64,000 bases of DNA from Gammaproteobacteria bacterium (GTDB lineage Bacteria; Pseudomonadota; Gammaproteobacteria; Acidiferrobacterales; SPGG2). Made by a program: the position numbers and the translations under genes. The stretch spans positions 1 to 64,000 of the forward strand of contig JAOTYM010000004.1 in NCBI GenBank assembly GCA_029861845.1. The letters are read 5' to 3'. The notes beneath the pieces were generated by a model. That model made no database searches, was not told the origin of the DNA, and saw nothing but the letters and a program-made list of their open reading frames with translations. This document shows, piece after piece, positions 21,390 to 30,453 of this stretch; position 1 is the first letter of the stretch, and each line of letters starts with the position of its first letter.

Positions 21390-21504
21390 GGAAGACTGAT
21401 ATCTGAGCTTGTCGCAAATGAAAGTGTCATAGCACGCGGTTTGCGGCGAGCGTTGCAATCTTACCGTATAATGAAGGGGTCGGCCCTAATTCTGGGGAGT
21501 GTCT

Positions 21505-22215
21505 ATGCGTACTATTATGTTGCTCAATGCGAAAGGCGGCTCGGGCAAAAGCACGCTGGCAACAAACATCGCGGCGCATTATGCGACACAGGGCAAGGCG
21601 GTAGTGTTGGCGGATTTCGATCCCCAGGGTTCTAGCTTGCAATGGCTGAAAGTGCGACCCGACGATCGTCCGTCAATTCAAGGTACGGCGGTGTGGCGTG
21701 ATACACCACGTATAGCAAATGGTACTGATTACGTCATCATGGATGTTGCGTCGGGCCACCACGGTAAGCAGCTCCATACCCTGATGCGTTACGCTCAAAC
21801 CATTGTCGTACCCGTGCTACCTTCCCCGATAGACATCCGGGCTGCCACTATTTTCATTCAAGAGTTGCGTCAAGCAGGCGAAGTGAGTCAAAGGGATATT
21901 CAAGACGCGCCGCTTGCAGCTTTCTTTAAGCGAATGCTCGGTGGTAGCAGGCGGTTGAAACCAAAGTTGGGTGTAATAGCAAATCGTGTACGGGAGAATA
22001 CGGTAGCGTATGATGCCCTGTACGATTTTCTGGATCGACTGAAAGTACCATTTCTTACCACATTACGTGATACGCAGAATTACATTCAGGCGGCGGAACG
22101 TGGGCTGGGATTATGCGAGCTTGCTCCGGCACAAGTAGCCTACGACATGGAGTTGTGGGAGCCCTTAATAAGATGGCTCAGCAGCAAACGCAGTTTACCA
22201 GCATCACCTCGGTAG
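21505..22215 (+). CDS. ParA/MinD-family ATPase (orphan)
   Basis: IMLLNAKGGSGKSTLATNIAAHYATQGKAVVLADFDPQGSSLQWL deviant Walker A; no ParB-like neighbour. Confidence 0.9.
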   Translation: MRTIMLLNAKGGSGKSTLATNIAAHYATQGKAVVLADFDPQGSSLQWLKVRPDDRPSIQGTAVWRDTPRIANGTDYVIMDVASGHHGKQLHTLMRYAQTIVVPVLPSPIDIRAATIFIQELRQAGEVSQRDIQDAPLAAFFKRMLGGSRRLKPKLGVIANRVRENTVAYDALYDFLDRLKVPFLTTLRDTQNYIQAAERGLGLCELAPAQVAYDMELWEPLIRWLSSKRSLPASPR

Positions 22216-22263
22216 GTGGCTAGCCTTGAGCGCGCACCACTGGGGCCGAGACAAGGCAGCAGT

Positions 22264-23100
22264 ATGATGAATGCGGGAGAACGTTGGCAACAACTCGTCG
22301 GTATGTCAGACGAAGCCTTGGATCTTGCCGAAGCGGCGTTAACCATCGCCCAACAGGAATACCCACACCTAAATATCGCTAGTTATATGAAACGGCTTGA
22401 TGAGCTAGCAGATGCCGTTCGTGCGCGGGTGATGCCGGATGCCACGCCGGAGCATATTGTTGCTACCATGAATCATTATTTCTTCAAGGAGCAGGGGTTC
22501 ACCGGTAATAATGAGGATTACTACGACCCTCGAAACAGTTTTCTGAACGAGGTTCTGGACCGCAAATTAGGTATCCCGATCACCTTGTCTATCGTCTATA
22601 TGGAAGTTGGCCGCCGCCTAGATCTGCCATTAGAGGGCATCGCATTTCCCGGACATTTTTTGGTTAAGCTGCCGCTAAAACAGGGTAACGTCATCTTGGA
22701 TCCGTACCTAGATGGAATATCACTTAGCGAGGAAGATCTACACGAGCGTCTTAGGCAAGTTTACGGTGAGGCGCACATGGAGATGTCGTTGGATCGGCTG
22801 CTCGACAGTGCCAATAAGAAAGAAATTCTTGCGCGTATATTGCGAAATCTCAAGACCATCTATCTTCGCACTGATGAATTCGACAAGGCACTGTCGGTGG
22901 TCGAACGGATTCTCTCGATTGCGCCGCACAGCGCCGAGGATTTACGAGACCGGGGGCTGATATATCAACGGTTGGAATGTGTTCACGCCGCGCTGGAAGA
23001 TCTGCGCAATTATTTCGACCTCGCACCGGACGCGAGCGACGCCGTGGATATTCGAGCGCGCATTATTGAGCTGCAAGGTCAAGCCTCCACCCTACATTAA
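22264..23100 (+). CDS. SirB1 family protein (transglutaminase-like plus TPR)
   Basis: NHYFFKEQGFTGNNEDYYDPRNSFLNEVLDRKLGIPITLSIVYMEVGRRLDLPLEGIAFPGHFLVKL; start MMNAGERW at 22264. Confidence 0.9.
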   Translation: MMNAGERWQQLVGMSDEALDLAEAALTIAQQEYPHLNIASYMKRLDELADAVRARVMPDATPEHIVATMNHYFFKEQGFTGNNEDYYDPRNSFLNEVLDRKLGIPITLSIVYMEVGRRLDLPLEGIAFPGHFLVKLPLKQGNVILDPYLDGISLSEEDLHERLRQVYGEAHMEMSLDRLLDSANKKEILARILRNLKTIYLRTDEFDKALSVVERILSIAPHSAEDLRDRGLIYQRLECVHAALEDLRNYFDLAPDASDAVDIRARIIELQGQASTLH

Positions 23101-23479
23101 TGCCCGGGGCGGGTGTGCCCCAAATGGGCAAACCATGGCCGATTCTGGCGCTAAGCCAGCGTGACTGCATGCGCCACTGCCGTTTTTGGGCGGTTGGCGC
23201 TGCTTCAAGCCCTTAAAGGATAAGTGTTTTTTTGATTTAGGAGTATCAGTTTAACTGCCAGCGGCAACCGCGGACAGTTAGTACCGCTCGCTCGCGCCAA
23301 TATTTGCCGGCGGTGGTCCCTGCCCTTGAAAACAGGCCCATAATAGCGGTCTAGACGACCAAATGATGGCTGGCATGAGATATGCAAGATCGCCTGTGTA
23401 TGCAGTCTACTGCGATACCGATGGGCCAACGGGCAACAACTCAACTATCGTCCCGCGGCCACTAGCGAAGGAGTAACCC

Positions 23480-23704
23480 ATGAGTATGCAACAAGTACAG
23501 ATGGTCATTATTGATCTTGAGGATGGCAGCCGCGGAGTGTTTATCGGTACGCCGATAACCTCGGATCAGTTTATGGACGAGGACTGCACGGTAGAGCAGG
23601 TTTGGTTCACCAACATCCAGTCGATTCCCAAGAAGGCGACGCTGGAGCAAGTTGTACAAATGGCGCTGGCCCAGATCGAAGCGCCGACGGGAATGCTTCA
23701 ATAA
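23480..23704 (+). CDS. Hypothetical protein (74 aa)
   Basis: ORF with GGAG SD; stop codon overlaps the next ORF's ATG (TAATG). Confidence 0.6.
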   Translation: MSMQQVQMVIIDLEDGSRGVFIGTPITSDQFMDEDCTVEQVWFTNIQSIPKKATLEQVVQMALAQIEAPTGMLQ

Positions 23705-24195
23705 TGAGCCAACGTGACGATACGCTCGCTCTACGGTGCAAGGTAGAACTGGCGGATTGGAATGAAACTGCGGGCAGTGGTTGTACGCTTACCCTGCGCG
23801 TACCCGATGCCGAAAGCGTGGGTATACTGAAGGCGGCTTTCGCGCGACACGCGAACGACCCTGACCCCCGTTACTTACTGCATCTACTCAAGATGGAAAA
23901 TGAGCACTGCAGACGCGTAAATCCAGTTAGACGCGAGCGGCTTGAGAGCGCGCTTAAGGCTCAGCCGCTTTCCCGCAGCGCCTCAACGTTGTCCCGCGAT
24001 CCTGACTTTTGGCGGTATCTAGAGAACATCGACTTTGCGACTGTCGAGGGTGAAGTTGATGCATTTCGTGCGCAACAATATATAAACAAGGTATGCAATG
24101 TCCGTTGCCGTCTGGAGCTCGACCGGAATAGTGAAGCGGCCGAACAATACCAGAACGTTGTCATCAACGCCTTTCTTTCTTGGTTACGTTCTTAG
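23704..24195 (+). CDS. Hypothetical protein (~163 aa), translationally coupled to the preceding ORF
   Basis: ATG at 23704 (MSQRDDTLALRCKVEL...) overlapping the upstream stop; track start 23602 probably too early. Confidence 0.65.
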   Translation: MSQRDDTLALRCKVELADWNETAGSGCTLTLRVPDAESVGILKAAFARHANDPDPRYLLHLLKMENEHCRRVNPVRRERLESALKAQPLSRSASTLSRDPDFWRYLENIDFATVEGEVDAFRAQQYINKVCNVRCRLELDRNSEAAEQYQNVVINAFLSWLRS

Positions 24196-24226
24196 GCGTA
24201 ACGCCCTATCCATTTTTCGTTTCTTA

Positions 24227-25381
24227 TCAGTTCGAATGTGGCCACTGGCGGTCACGTTCGATAAGCAGCGCATGGACGGCACGCCACAAACGCCAATAAT
24301 CAATGATATTCTGATCCAGCTCCACGTGAACAAGGCCATTGATTAGAAATAGCTTTGTTTGTGCTGCCGGTAACGCCCGCGCTAAGGCGACACTTTCTGT
24401 GTAGGGAATAATAGAATCGTCGAAGCCATGAACGAGAATCACGCGCGCTGATAAATGGGCCAATTCGTAACTGTTCAAGCTTAGGGCCTGTATCTCAGCC
24501 CTCACCTCAGAGGGCAGCTGCGCAAACAAGGCGTTAGCGTTATCTACATCAGTGTTATTTATGAACTGGTAAACTGCGTGACCTTTAGGAGTGAGTTGCG
24601 ATATAAGTTCCGCTGCGGCAGCACCTTGTTTTTTTAACATACGCTCGGCCACTTTCGACAAGATTTCTCGATCCGTGCGGTTGCCGAGTTTTTCAACATT
24701 ACTCAGAACGAATACCCATTTTGCATAGTCATTGGGTTCGCGGTATTGCCATGCGTGTCCATCGTGATAGTAGCCCGTTGTGGCGAACATGAGCGTTGTT
24801 GACAGATCGTAATAACCACCAACGGCGAGGATAAAGCGTACATCGTGCTGAATCTCCGGTTTTAGGGCGGCCATGAAGGCCGGTGCGCTGGCGACACTAA
24901 GCGCTACAATGCCTATGTTTTGCTCACTCGTGAGTTCGAGCGACGCCTTCATATAGGAAACCGCATCGACAACATAGCGTGTATTGTCGGCTCGTAGCTG
25001 TAGCTCGCGTAGCCCCAAGATGTCCGGCACTAAGACGATAAAACGCGCACGCGCGAGAGTGGCGGCGAACGCCACCAGGCGTGGGTTGTCCTTGCCCAAT
25101 GGCGCCGCGCCATGGAGCAACACAATGCCGCCTAGGGCACGACCGATAGGATGATATACATCACCGAGGCGGCGTTGTTGCCCTATCTGATAAGCCACCG
25201 TCTTGCGCGTTAACGGTCCCGTCTCGGCCTTAGCAACGGAAGACGTAAGGTTAGCTAGCCCGAGTAACAATCGCGTAGTTTCGTAGGCCCGAAAAGGGGA
25301 ACCAACTAGCAGCAGCAATAAAACTGTGGCCGACAGCACAAGGACAGTGATTACCCGCCTCTTGGTCAGGATCGACGCCAT
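24227..25381 (-). CDS. Alpha/beta hydrolase fold protein, membrane-anchored
   Basis: N-terminal TM segment; GGIVLLHGAAPLGKDNPRLVAFAATLARARFIVLVPD; late VILVHGFDDSIIPY and GLVHVEL (Asp/His region). Confidence 0.75.
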   Translation of the reverse strand: MASILTKRRVITVLVLSATVLLLLLVGSPFRAYETTRLLLGLANLTSSVAKAETGPLTRKTVAYQIGQQRRLGDVYHPIGRALGGIVLLHGAAPLGKDNPRLVAFAATLARARFIVLVPDILGLRELQLRADNTRYVVDAVSYMKASLELTSEQNIGIVALSVASAPAFMAALKPEIQHDVRFILAVGGYYDLSTTLMFATTGYYHDGHAWQYREPNDYAKWVFVLSNVEKLGNRTDREILSKVAERMLKKQGAAAAELISQLTPKGHAVYQFINNTDVDNANALFAQLPSEVRAEIQALSLNSYELAHLSARVILVHGFDDSIIPYTESVALARALPAAQTKLFLINGLVHVELDQNIIDYWRLWRAVHALLIERDRQWPHSN

Positions 25382-25396
25382 GACGGGAAACGGTGC

Positions 25397-26959
25397 TTAG
25401 CCCACCCTTAGCGACGTACCGCCCCGGCGCGGGTCACCAGCACCAGTAAACGATTTATCAGCGGCATTGCGTTGCGCTACGTGAACCCCCCCGAAGAACA
25501 AATTACGATCCCGCCACAGCTTGTAATTAGGAAATTCTGCCGTAAGTTCGGCTAGCCCATCCAATTCGAATCCACCTTCGATGCTAAGCAGACCGTTCTC
25601 GAAGTGTATACGTGGGCTATCAACTGCAGCTTTGACAGGCATGCCGAAATCGATCAGATTCAGAAGGACCTGCAGCATAGCGGTTCGAATGCGATTCGAT
25701 CCGCCTGAACCCATTGCGACGCTAGACCCATCGGCACCGAACATCAGCGTTGGCGACAACATGGATGAGAGCCGGCGACCCGGTGCGCCGCGGTGAAATC
25801 CGCGTGGGTTAATGTCTTCCTCCCCCAGCATGTTATTGAGCATTATGCCGGTATTGGGGATGATGTATCCGGAGCCCTCCCCGTTGGAGGTTGTCATGCT
25901 AGCCATGTTTCCCTTGGCATCGATCACGCTAATATGTGTGGTGCCGCGCGTACTACTGGTATGTTCTAACACCGCGGTGCGATAGGCATGCAACAGTCGG
26001 CTACCCAGCAGGGTGCGAGCTTTCGGGTATCCCTCAACCGCATGGTCATCGACAATGCTTTTTCTTACCTGCTGGGCTGACTCCATCGTACGTGCTAGTA
26101 GTCGCAGGTAAGCGGTTGTGCCAAAACCAAACGTGGACACATTGAGCTGTTCAAGCAGTTTGAGTGTGAAGGCGATTAACACACCGCCGGAGGACGGTGG
26201 TGGATTTGTGAGCACGCGTGAGTTGTGATAGCTAAATGTCAGCGGCTTCCTCCTCACAACACGGTACTTGTGAAGGTCATTTTCGGTGATGCTGCCGCCG
26301 TGCTCACGACAATCCTTGATGATCTGTTTAGCAATATCGCCCCGGTAGAAAAGCGAATCACCTTCGTTGGCAAGGCTCTCAAGCGTATCGGCTAGATCCG
26401 GTTGCTTGAGTAGTTCACCTTCGGTGAGTAGTTGATCACTATTCGGATTGCGGTAGATAGCTAGTGCGGCCGGTGTAGACCTCAGAATCTTTTCAAGCAC
26501 TACGAAAGAATATGCCTGTAGTTGATTCAGCTTCAAACCGTGGCGCGCAAACACAACCGCAGGCTCAATAATCTCCTTTATCGGCAGCGTGCAAAGCTCC
26601 CGATGAATTTTGAATAAACCTTTAACGATCCCGGGCGTAGCGATAGAACTCATGCCGATGTGAAATTCTTGTGTAGTGGTACCAAAATCGGCAGTGATGG
26701 GATAAAAATCCATCATCTCACTATCGCGACGATGAAGAGGTATTTGGGTAAAGAAGTCGTAGAGAAAATCGTAATCAGTGTTGGTGTGTGCCAACAAGAA
26801 ACCACCACCACCGAGTGACGTGAAAACGGGCTCTACCACGAACGCCGAAAACTGTGCGGCAAGAACCGCATCAAATGCGTTGCCGCCCGCCTGTAGGATA
26901 GTCTCGGCCGCTTCGACCGTACTCGGGTGGCCGGCGGAGATAATGCCTTTTGGTGTCAT
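25397..26959 (-). CDS. Gamma-glutamyltransferase family protein
   Basis: GISAGHPSTVEAAETILQAGGNAFDAVLAAQF..., SSTRGTTHISVIDAKGNMASMTTSNGEGSGYIIPNTGIMLNNML catalytic Thr region. Confidence 0.92.
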   Translation of the reverse strand: MTPKGIISAGHPSTVEAAETILQAGGNAFDAVLAAQFSAFVVEPVFTSLGGGGFLLAHTNTDYDFLYDFFTQIPLHRRDSEMMDFYPITADFGTTTQEFHIGMSSIATPGIVKGLFKIHRELCTLPIKEIIEPAVVFARHGLKLNQLQAYSFVVLEKILRSTPAALAIYRNPNSDQLLTEGELLKQPDLADTLESLANEGDSLFYRGDIAKQIIKDCREHGGSITENDLHKYRVVRRKPLTFSYHNSRVLTNPPPSSGGVLIAFTLKLLEQLNVSTFGFGTTAYLRLLARTMESAQQVRKSIVDDHAVEGYPKARTLLGSRLLHAYRTAVLEHTSSTRGTTHISVIDAKGNMASMTTSNGEGSGYIIPNTGIMLNNMLGEEDINPRGFHRGAPGRRLSSMLSPTLMFGADGSSVAMGSGGSNRIRTAMLQVLLNLIDFGMPVKAAVDSPRIHFENGLLSIEGGFELDGLAELTAEFPNYKLWRDRNLFFGGVHVAQRNAADKSFTGAGDPRRGGTSLRVG

Positions 26960-27124
26960 GATCGCATTTGCAATGTTGCAAGATCTATGGTCCAGAACGC
27001 AAGCGGACCTGCGATCGATTGTGGGCTTCTAGTCACGCGATTACATATCGCTTATGCTTTGAAATACCGACGCTCATAAGGCTTAGACTATGGCCGTTAG
27101 TAGGTAAGGATAGGGACGGGTGGC

Positions 27125-27610
27125 ATGAGATTCATTGTAGCTTCTTTTGTACTCGCTTCGACGCTTATACTAAGTGGCGGTTGTGCGAGTATCGGGACAC
27201 CGGTGGATACGCCACATATAACCTTGGCTGGGGTGTGGCTGGTCGATCTAAATTTGCTGGAGCAGCGTTACCGCATACGTTTACGCATTCAGAATCCTAA
27301 TCCCTTTAGCCTAAATATTGATGGTTTGGACTATAGGGTTGAGATCAACGACAAGGAATTTGCCCGTGGTGTCAGCAACCAAGCGCTTAGCGTACCCCGT
27401 TATGGGGTGAACGTACTGGAGGTCGAGGCGGTCAGTACCTTGGCCAGCATCATGCGTCAGCTGATGGAGTTAGAGAAGGGTGCACCAACCGCGCTCAAAT
27501 ATCGCGTAACCGGCAAGGTGAGTCTGCGCGATCGCGCGTTTCGGGTGCCGTTCGACTATCAGGGTGAATTTACGCTAGCGCCCGGGCCCGTCAGTAAGGT
27601 TGGATCGTGA
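27125..27610 (+). CDS. LEA type 2 / WHy-domain lipoprotein-like protein
   Basis: Signal + lipobox-like LSGGCASIG; RIRLRIQNPNPFSLNIDGLDYRVEINDKEFARGVSNQ. Confidence 0.85.
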   Translation: MRFIVASFVLASTLILSGGCASIGTPVDTPHITLAGVWLVDLNLLEQRYRIRLRIQNPNPFSLNIDGLDYRVEINDKEFARGVSNQALSVPRYGVNVLEVEAVSTLASIMRQLMELEKGAPTALKYRVTGKVSLRDRAFRVPFDYQGEFTLAPGPVSKVGS

Positions 27611-27711
27611 CAGTGGCAGATCGACATCCAACCCTCGCAGATAGACTTGATTTCATTGATGCGCTTGCCCGAGCACTCGTCGTGTTAGGTATTTCTAAAC
27701 AGATTACGTAA
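27607..27711 (+). other. Short 34-aa ORF, possible N-terminal remnant of a larger gene
   Basis: GTG overlapping the upstream stop (GTGA); MTVADRHPTLADRLDFIDALARALVVLGISKQIT; runs 27 bp into the convergent gene. Confidence 0.25.
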
Positions 27712-28161
27712 GAATTGCCGTGCCTTCTCATGGATCCCTGGATGCCTGCTTTCGCGCGGTCCTGCGATATTAAGAGTTTCGATTTGCTGGTGTCGGAGCC
27801 ACGTGGCTATTGTGTCCACGTCGGGCGTGTCCTGTAGGTCAACAATAAAGCAGGGTTTATTCCAGCGATGCGCCAACTCAACCGTCAACGCCGTGCCCCC
27901 CGTAAGCGGACGCGTGGCGATGATGAGCGTGCCATCGGCGTCAACAACGTTTCGCTCCGTGCGCTCGGCATATTCTGCGGAACGGGTCGGCTGTAGCGCA
28001 TATCTGTCTGGAATTGTTCCGTCTTCGGCGCGCCGCCCGCGCGGACACCAACCCCCACATGGTATCTGCAGCTCAATTGCCACATCGAGGGCAGCCCGGT
28101 CGACACCGGTTTGACCACCTGAGATTATTTTGACTATCGGCAACATCGCTAGTCGGGCCAT
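27685..28161 (-). CDS. Putative molybdenum carrier family protein
   Basis: VKIISGGQTGVDRAALDVAIELQIPCGGWCPRGRRAEDGTIPDRY...GTLIIATRPLTGGTALTVELA; start 28161 or 28146. Confidence 0.88.
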   Translation of the reverse strand: MARLAMLPIVKIISGGQTGVDRAALDVAIELQIPCGGWCPRGRRAEDGTIPDRYALQPTRSAEYAERTERNVVDADGTLIIATRPLTGGTALTVELAHRWNKPCFIVDLQDTPDVDTIATWLRHQQIETLNIAGPRESRHPGIHEKARQFLRNLFRNT

Positions 28162-28832
28162 GCCGGCACGCCGGTTAACCACCGGTGCAGGAAGAGTAGG
28201 ACCCCGAGTGCGACGAGTGCTATCAGAAGTCTTGTCCAATCATAATCGCCAAGTGAGAATCGGGCGCGACCCGCGATGATCGCGACGAACGGGGTGTACG
28301 ATGTGACAGCGGCAAAGCGCTGCCACCCGTCGGGTTGGGTTGTGCGTCGACGATGATCGAGGTGGGCCGCGCCCCCTAGTGCCAGTAACGCCATGCCACC
28401 AAATAGGATGAGCGCAGCCACATCACCATTGGCCGGGATATGTGATAAGGCCCAGAGGGCGATGCCCCACATGATCGGGTGGCGGGTGATCTTGAGAATC
28501 CCTGGCGCGGGATCGCGTGCAGCAGCACGTATTTGCTGCCCTACCATTGTCGGATTTGGGGCGGCGTAGCCGTAGGCCATTAAGATCAGTGCCAACGGCA
28601 TAACCAGGGATGGCCACCAGCGTGTCCACCGCGTTTGTGGCCAAAGTTCCATATAAGGCGCGTTCACGTACGCCCAGATCATCCAAATCAGAGACGCAAT
28701 CGCAATGACCGAGTACAGGCCCAGAAAAGGCCAAAGCCCAGTGCGTGCGGTTATGGTGTCACGGATTGCTGTGCTCGACAGTGAGAAATGACTGCCGACA
28801 AAAAGCACTGCCGCGAGAACTAGTTCACCCAT
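28149..28832 (-). CDS. NnrU family integral membrane protein
   Basis: ITRHPIMWGIALWALSHIPANGDVAALILFGGMALLALGGAAHLDHRRR; multiple TM segments. Confidence 0.88.
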   Translation of the reverse strand: MGELVLAAVLFVGSHFSLSSTAIRDTITARTGLWPFLGLYSVIAIASLIWMIWAYVNAPYMELWPQTRWTRWWPSLVMPLALILMAYGYAAPNPTMVGQQIRAAARDPAPGILKITRHPIMWGIALWALSHIPANGDVAALILFGGMALLALGGAAHLDHRRRTTQPDGWQRFAAVTSYTPFVAIIAGRARFSLGDYDWTRLLIALVALGVLLFLHRWLTGVPAWPD

Positions 28833-28944
28833 AGTTTCAGTCGTGCGAAGATGTTGCTGTTGACTAAATGACCAGGCGTACATAAACCTATCGTCCTATT
28901 GAGCTTGACACAAGCTGGCAAGGCCAGCCATCGGCGGCACATTC

Positions 28945-29289
28945 ATGGAAACAACCGAGGCTAATTCGCTTTACGATCATATTTATGCCGTGATCCGACA
29001 AATTCCGCACGGTCAGGTAGCCACCTACGGCCAAATCGCGGCGATTGTTGGCAAATGCACAGCACGTAGTGTTGGCTTTGCGATGGCGGCGGTGCCGGCT
29101 GGCACTGACATACCGTGGCATCGGGTAATAAACAGTCAAGGTAAGGTCAGCGACCGTCGGGGCGGGGATGGTAGTATCCGCCAGCGTCATCGACTAGAGG
29201 ATGAGGGGGTGCATTTTGATTCCCAGGGTCGCGTAGATTTTTATAGCGTTGGCTGGGACGGCACAATGGAACAAGATCCTAGCACCTAG
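28945..29289 (+). CDS. Alkyltransferase-like (ATL) protein, MGMT DNA-binding fold lacking the active-site Cys
   Basis: IPHGQVATYGQIAAIVG...SVGFAMAAVPAGTDIPWHRVINSQGKVS; PWHRV in place of PCHRV. Confidence 0.92.
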   Translation: METTEANSLYDHIYAVIRQIPHGQVATYGQIAAIVGKCTARSVGFAMAAVPAGTDIPWHRVINSQGKVSDRRGGDGSIRQRHRLEDEGVHFDSQGRVDFYSVGWDGTMEQDPST

Positions 29290-29318
29290 CAACTATTTTC
29301 CGGTATTAGCTTAAGAAA

Positions 29319-29654
29319 GTGACGATAATCGAATTCGATGATTTTCTAAGGGTGGAGATGTGTACTGGTACGATTACCGACGTAGAGATAAACCGTCGGG
29401 CGAGGGTACCGGCCTACATTTTGACGATCGATTTTGGTGAAAAGGGGCGTCGTATAAGCTCGGCGCAGCTTACCGACAACTACACCGAGAAAGATCTCGT
29501 TGGTAAGCAAATCGTCGCAGTGATGAATTTCCCAGTGAAGCGGATTGCGGGTATAGAATCTGAAGTCTTGGTGTTGGGCGCGCTCTGTCCGAAGAATGGC
29601 ACGGTGTTGCTTGAGCCTACGTTCCCGGTGGCCAATGGGGTAGCCATCGCCTAA
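29319..29654 (+). CDS. CsaA-like tRNA-binding domain protein
   Basis: VEMCTGTITDVEINRRARVPAYILTIDFGEKGRRISSAQLTDNYTEKDLVGKQIVAVMNFPVKRIAGIESEVLVLGA. Confidence 0.9.
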   Translation: MTIIEFDDFLRVEMCTGTITDVEINRRARVPAYILTIDFGEKGRRISSAQLTDNYTEKDLVGKQIVAVMNFPVKRIAGIESEVLVLGALCPKNGTVLLEPTFPVANGVAIA

Positions 29655-29668
29655 ACGTTACGACTCGC

Positions 29669-30451
29669 GTGGATAGCCTGCCTGCCGTCTTTGTTTCCCA
29701 CGGTGCCCCGACGCTGTTGATCGACGAGGGGCCAACCCGCACGTTCCTTGCCGCCCTCGCCCAGCTATTCGCACCCCCCAGGGCGGTCCTTTGTATCTCT
29801 GCCCATTGGGAAACCACGACGCCGACAGTTAGCGCTGCCGAAAAGCCGGGCACCATTCATGATTTCTATGGATTTCCAGACCTATTGTACCGAGCCACTT
29901 ACCCGGCGCCTGGGGATCCTGCGTTGGCCGACCGCGTAGTCGGCATGCTGCGCAACGCGAGGTTAGACGCTGATACCGATCCAGACCGTGGTCTTGATCA
30001 TGGCGCATGGGTGCCTTTGAAATTGGCATACCCAGCCGCGGCTATCCCGGTGGTGCAATTATCGCTACAACCGGCGCTGGGGCCGCGCCATCACATTCGG
30101 CTCGGCCAGGCGTTAAGACTATTGAGGGACGATGGCGTGTTGATCATTGGTAGTGGCGGTGCCACGCATAACCTAAGCGAATTTCGCGGGCAATCGATCG
30201 ATGCGGCCGCGCCTGCCTACGTGCAGGCATTCGATGCCTGGCTGGAGGAGGCCTTGACCAGCGGCAACACCGAGGCATTGGTCAACTACGAGCAGCAGGC
30301 GCCCAGCGCCAGACGCAACCACCCTACGGTAGAGCACTTCATGCCCCTGTTTGTGGCGCTGGGTGCTGCCGGTATCGACGCCAAGGCAAGCAAGATCCAC
30401 AGCGCATTTACCTATGGTGTGTTATCGATGGCCGCCTATGCCTGGGAGTAG
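29669..30451 (+). CDS. Class III extradiol (4,5-DOPA) dioxygenase family
   Basis: LPAVFVSHGAPTLLID...ALCISAHWET...DHGAWVPLKLAYPAAAIPVVQLSL...LIIGSGGATHNL. Confidence 0.9.
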   Translation: MDSLPAVFVSHGAPTLLIDEGPTRTFLAALAQLFAPPRAVLCISAHWETTTPTVSAAEKPGTIHDFYGFPDLLYRATYPAPGDPALADRVVGMLRNARLDADTDPDRGLDHGAWVPLKLAYPAAAIPVVQLSLQPALGPRHHIRLGQALRLLRDDGVLIIGSGGATHNLSEFRGQSIDAAAPAYVQAFDAWLEEALTSGNTEALVNYEQQAPSARRNHPTVEHFMPLFVALGAAGIDAKASKIHSAFTYGVLSMAAYAWE

Positions 30452-30453
30452 CC

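Noticed and set aside
21505-22215. Plasmid/chromosome partition locus
   Set aside because: No ParB, parS cluster or replication gene in the neighbourhood.
23101-23479. Structured ncRNA in the gap before the hypothetical pair
   Set aside because: Some GC-rich short hairpins (GGGGC-gggtgt-GCCCC) but no coherent fold I could support by eye.
28945-29289. Active O6-methylguanine-DNA methyltransferase
   Set aside because: The catalytic Cys of PCHRV is Trp (PWHRV), so it was called ATL.
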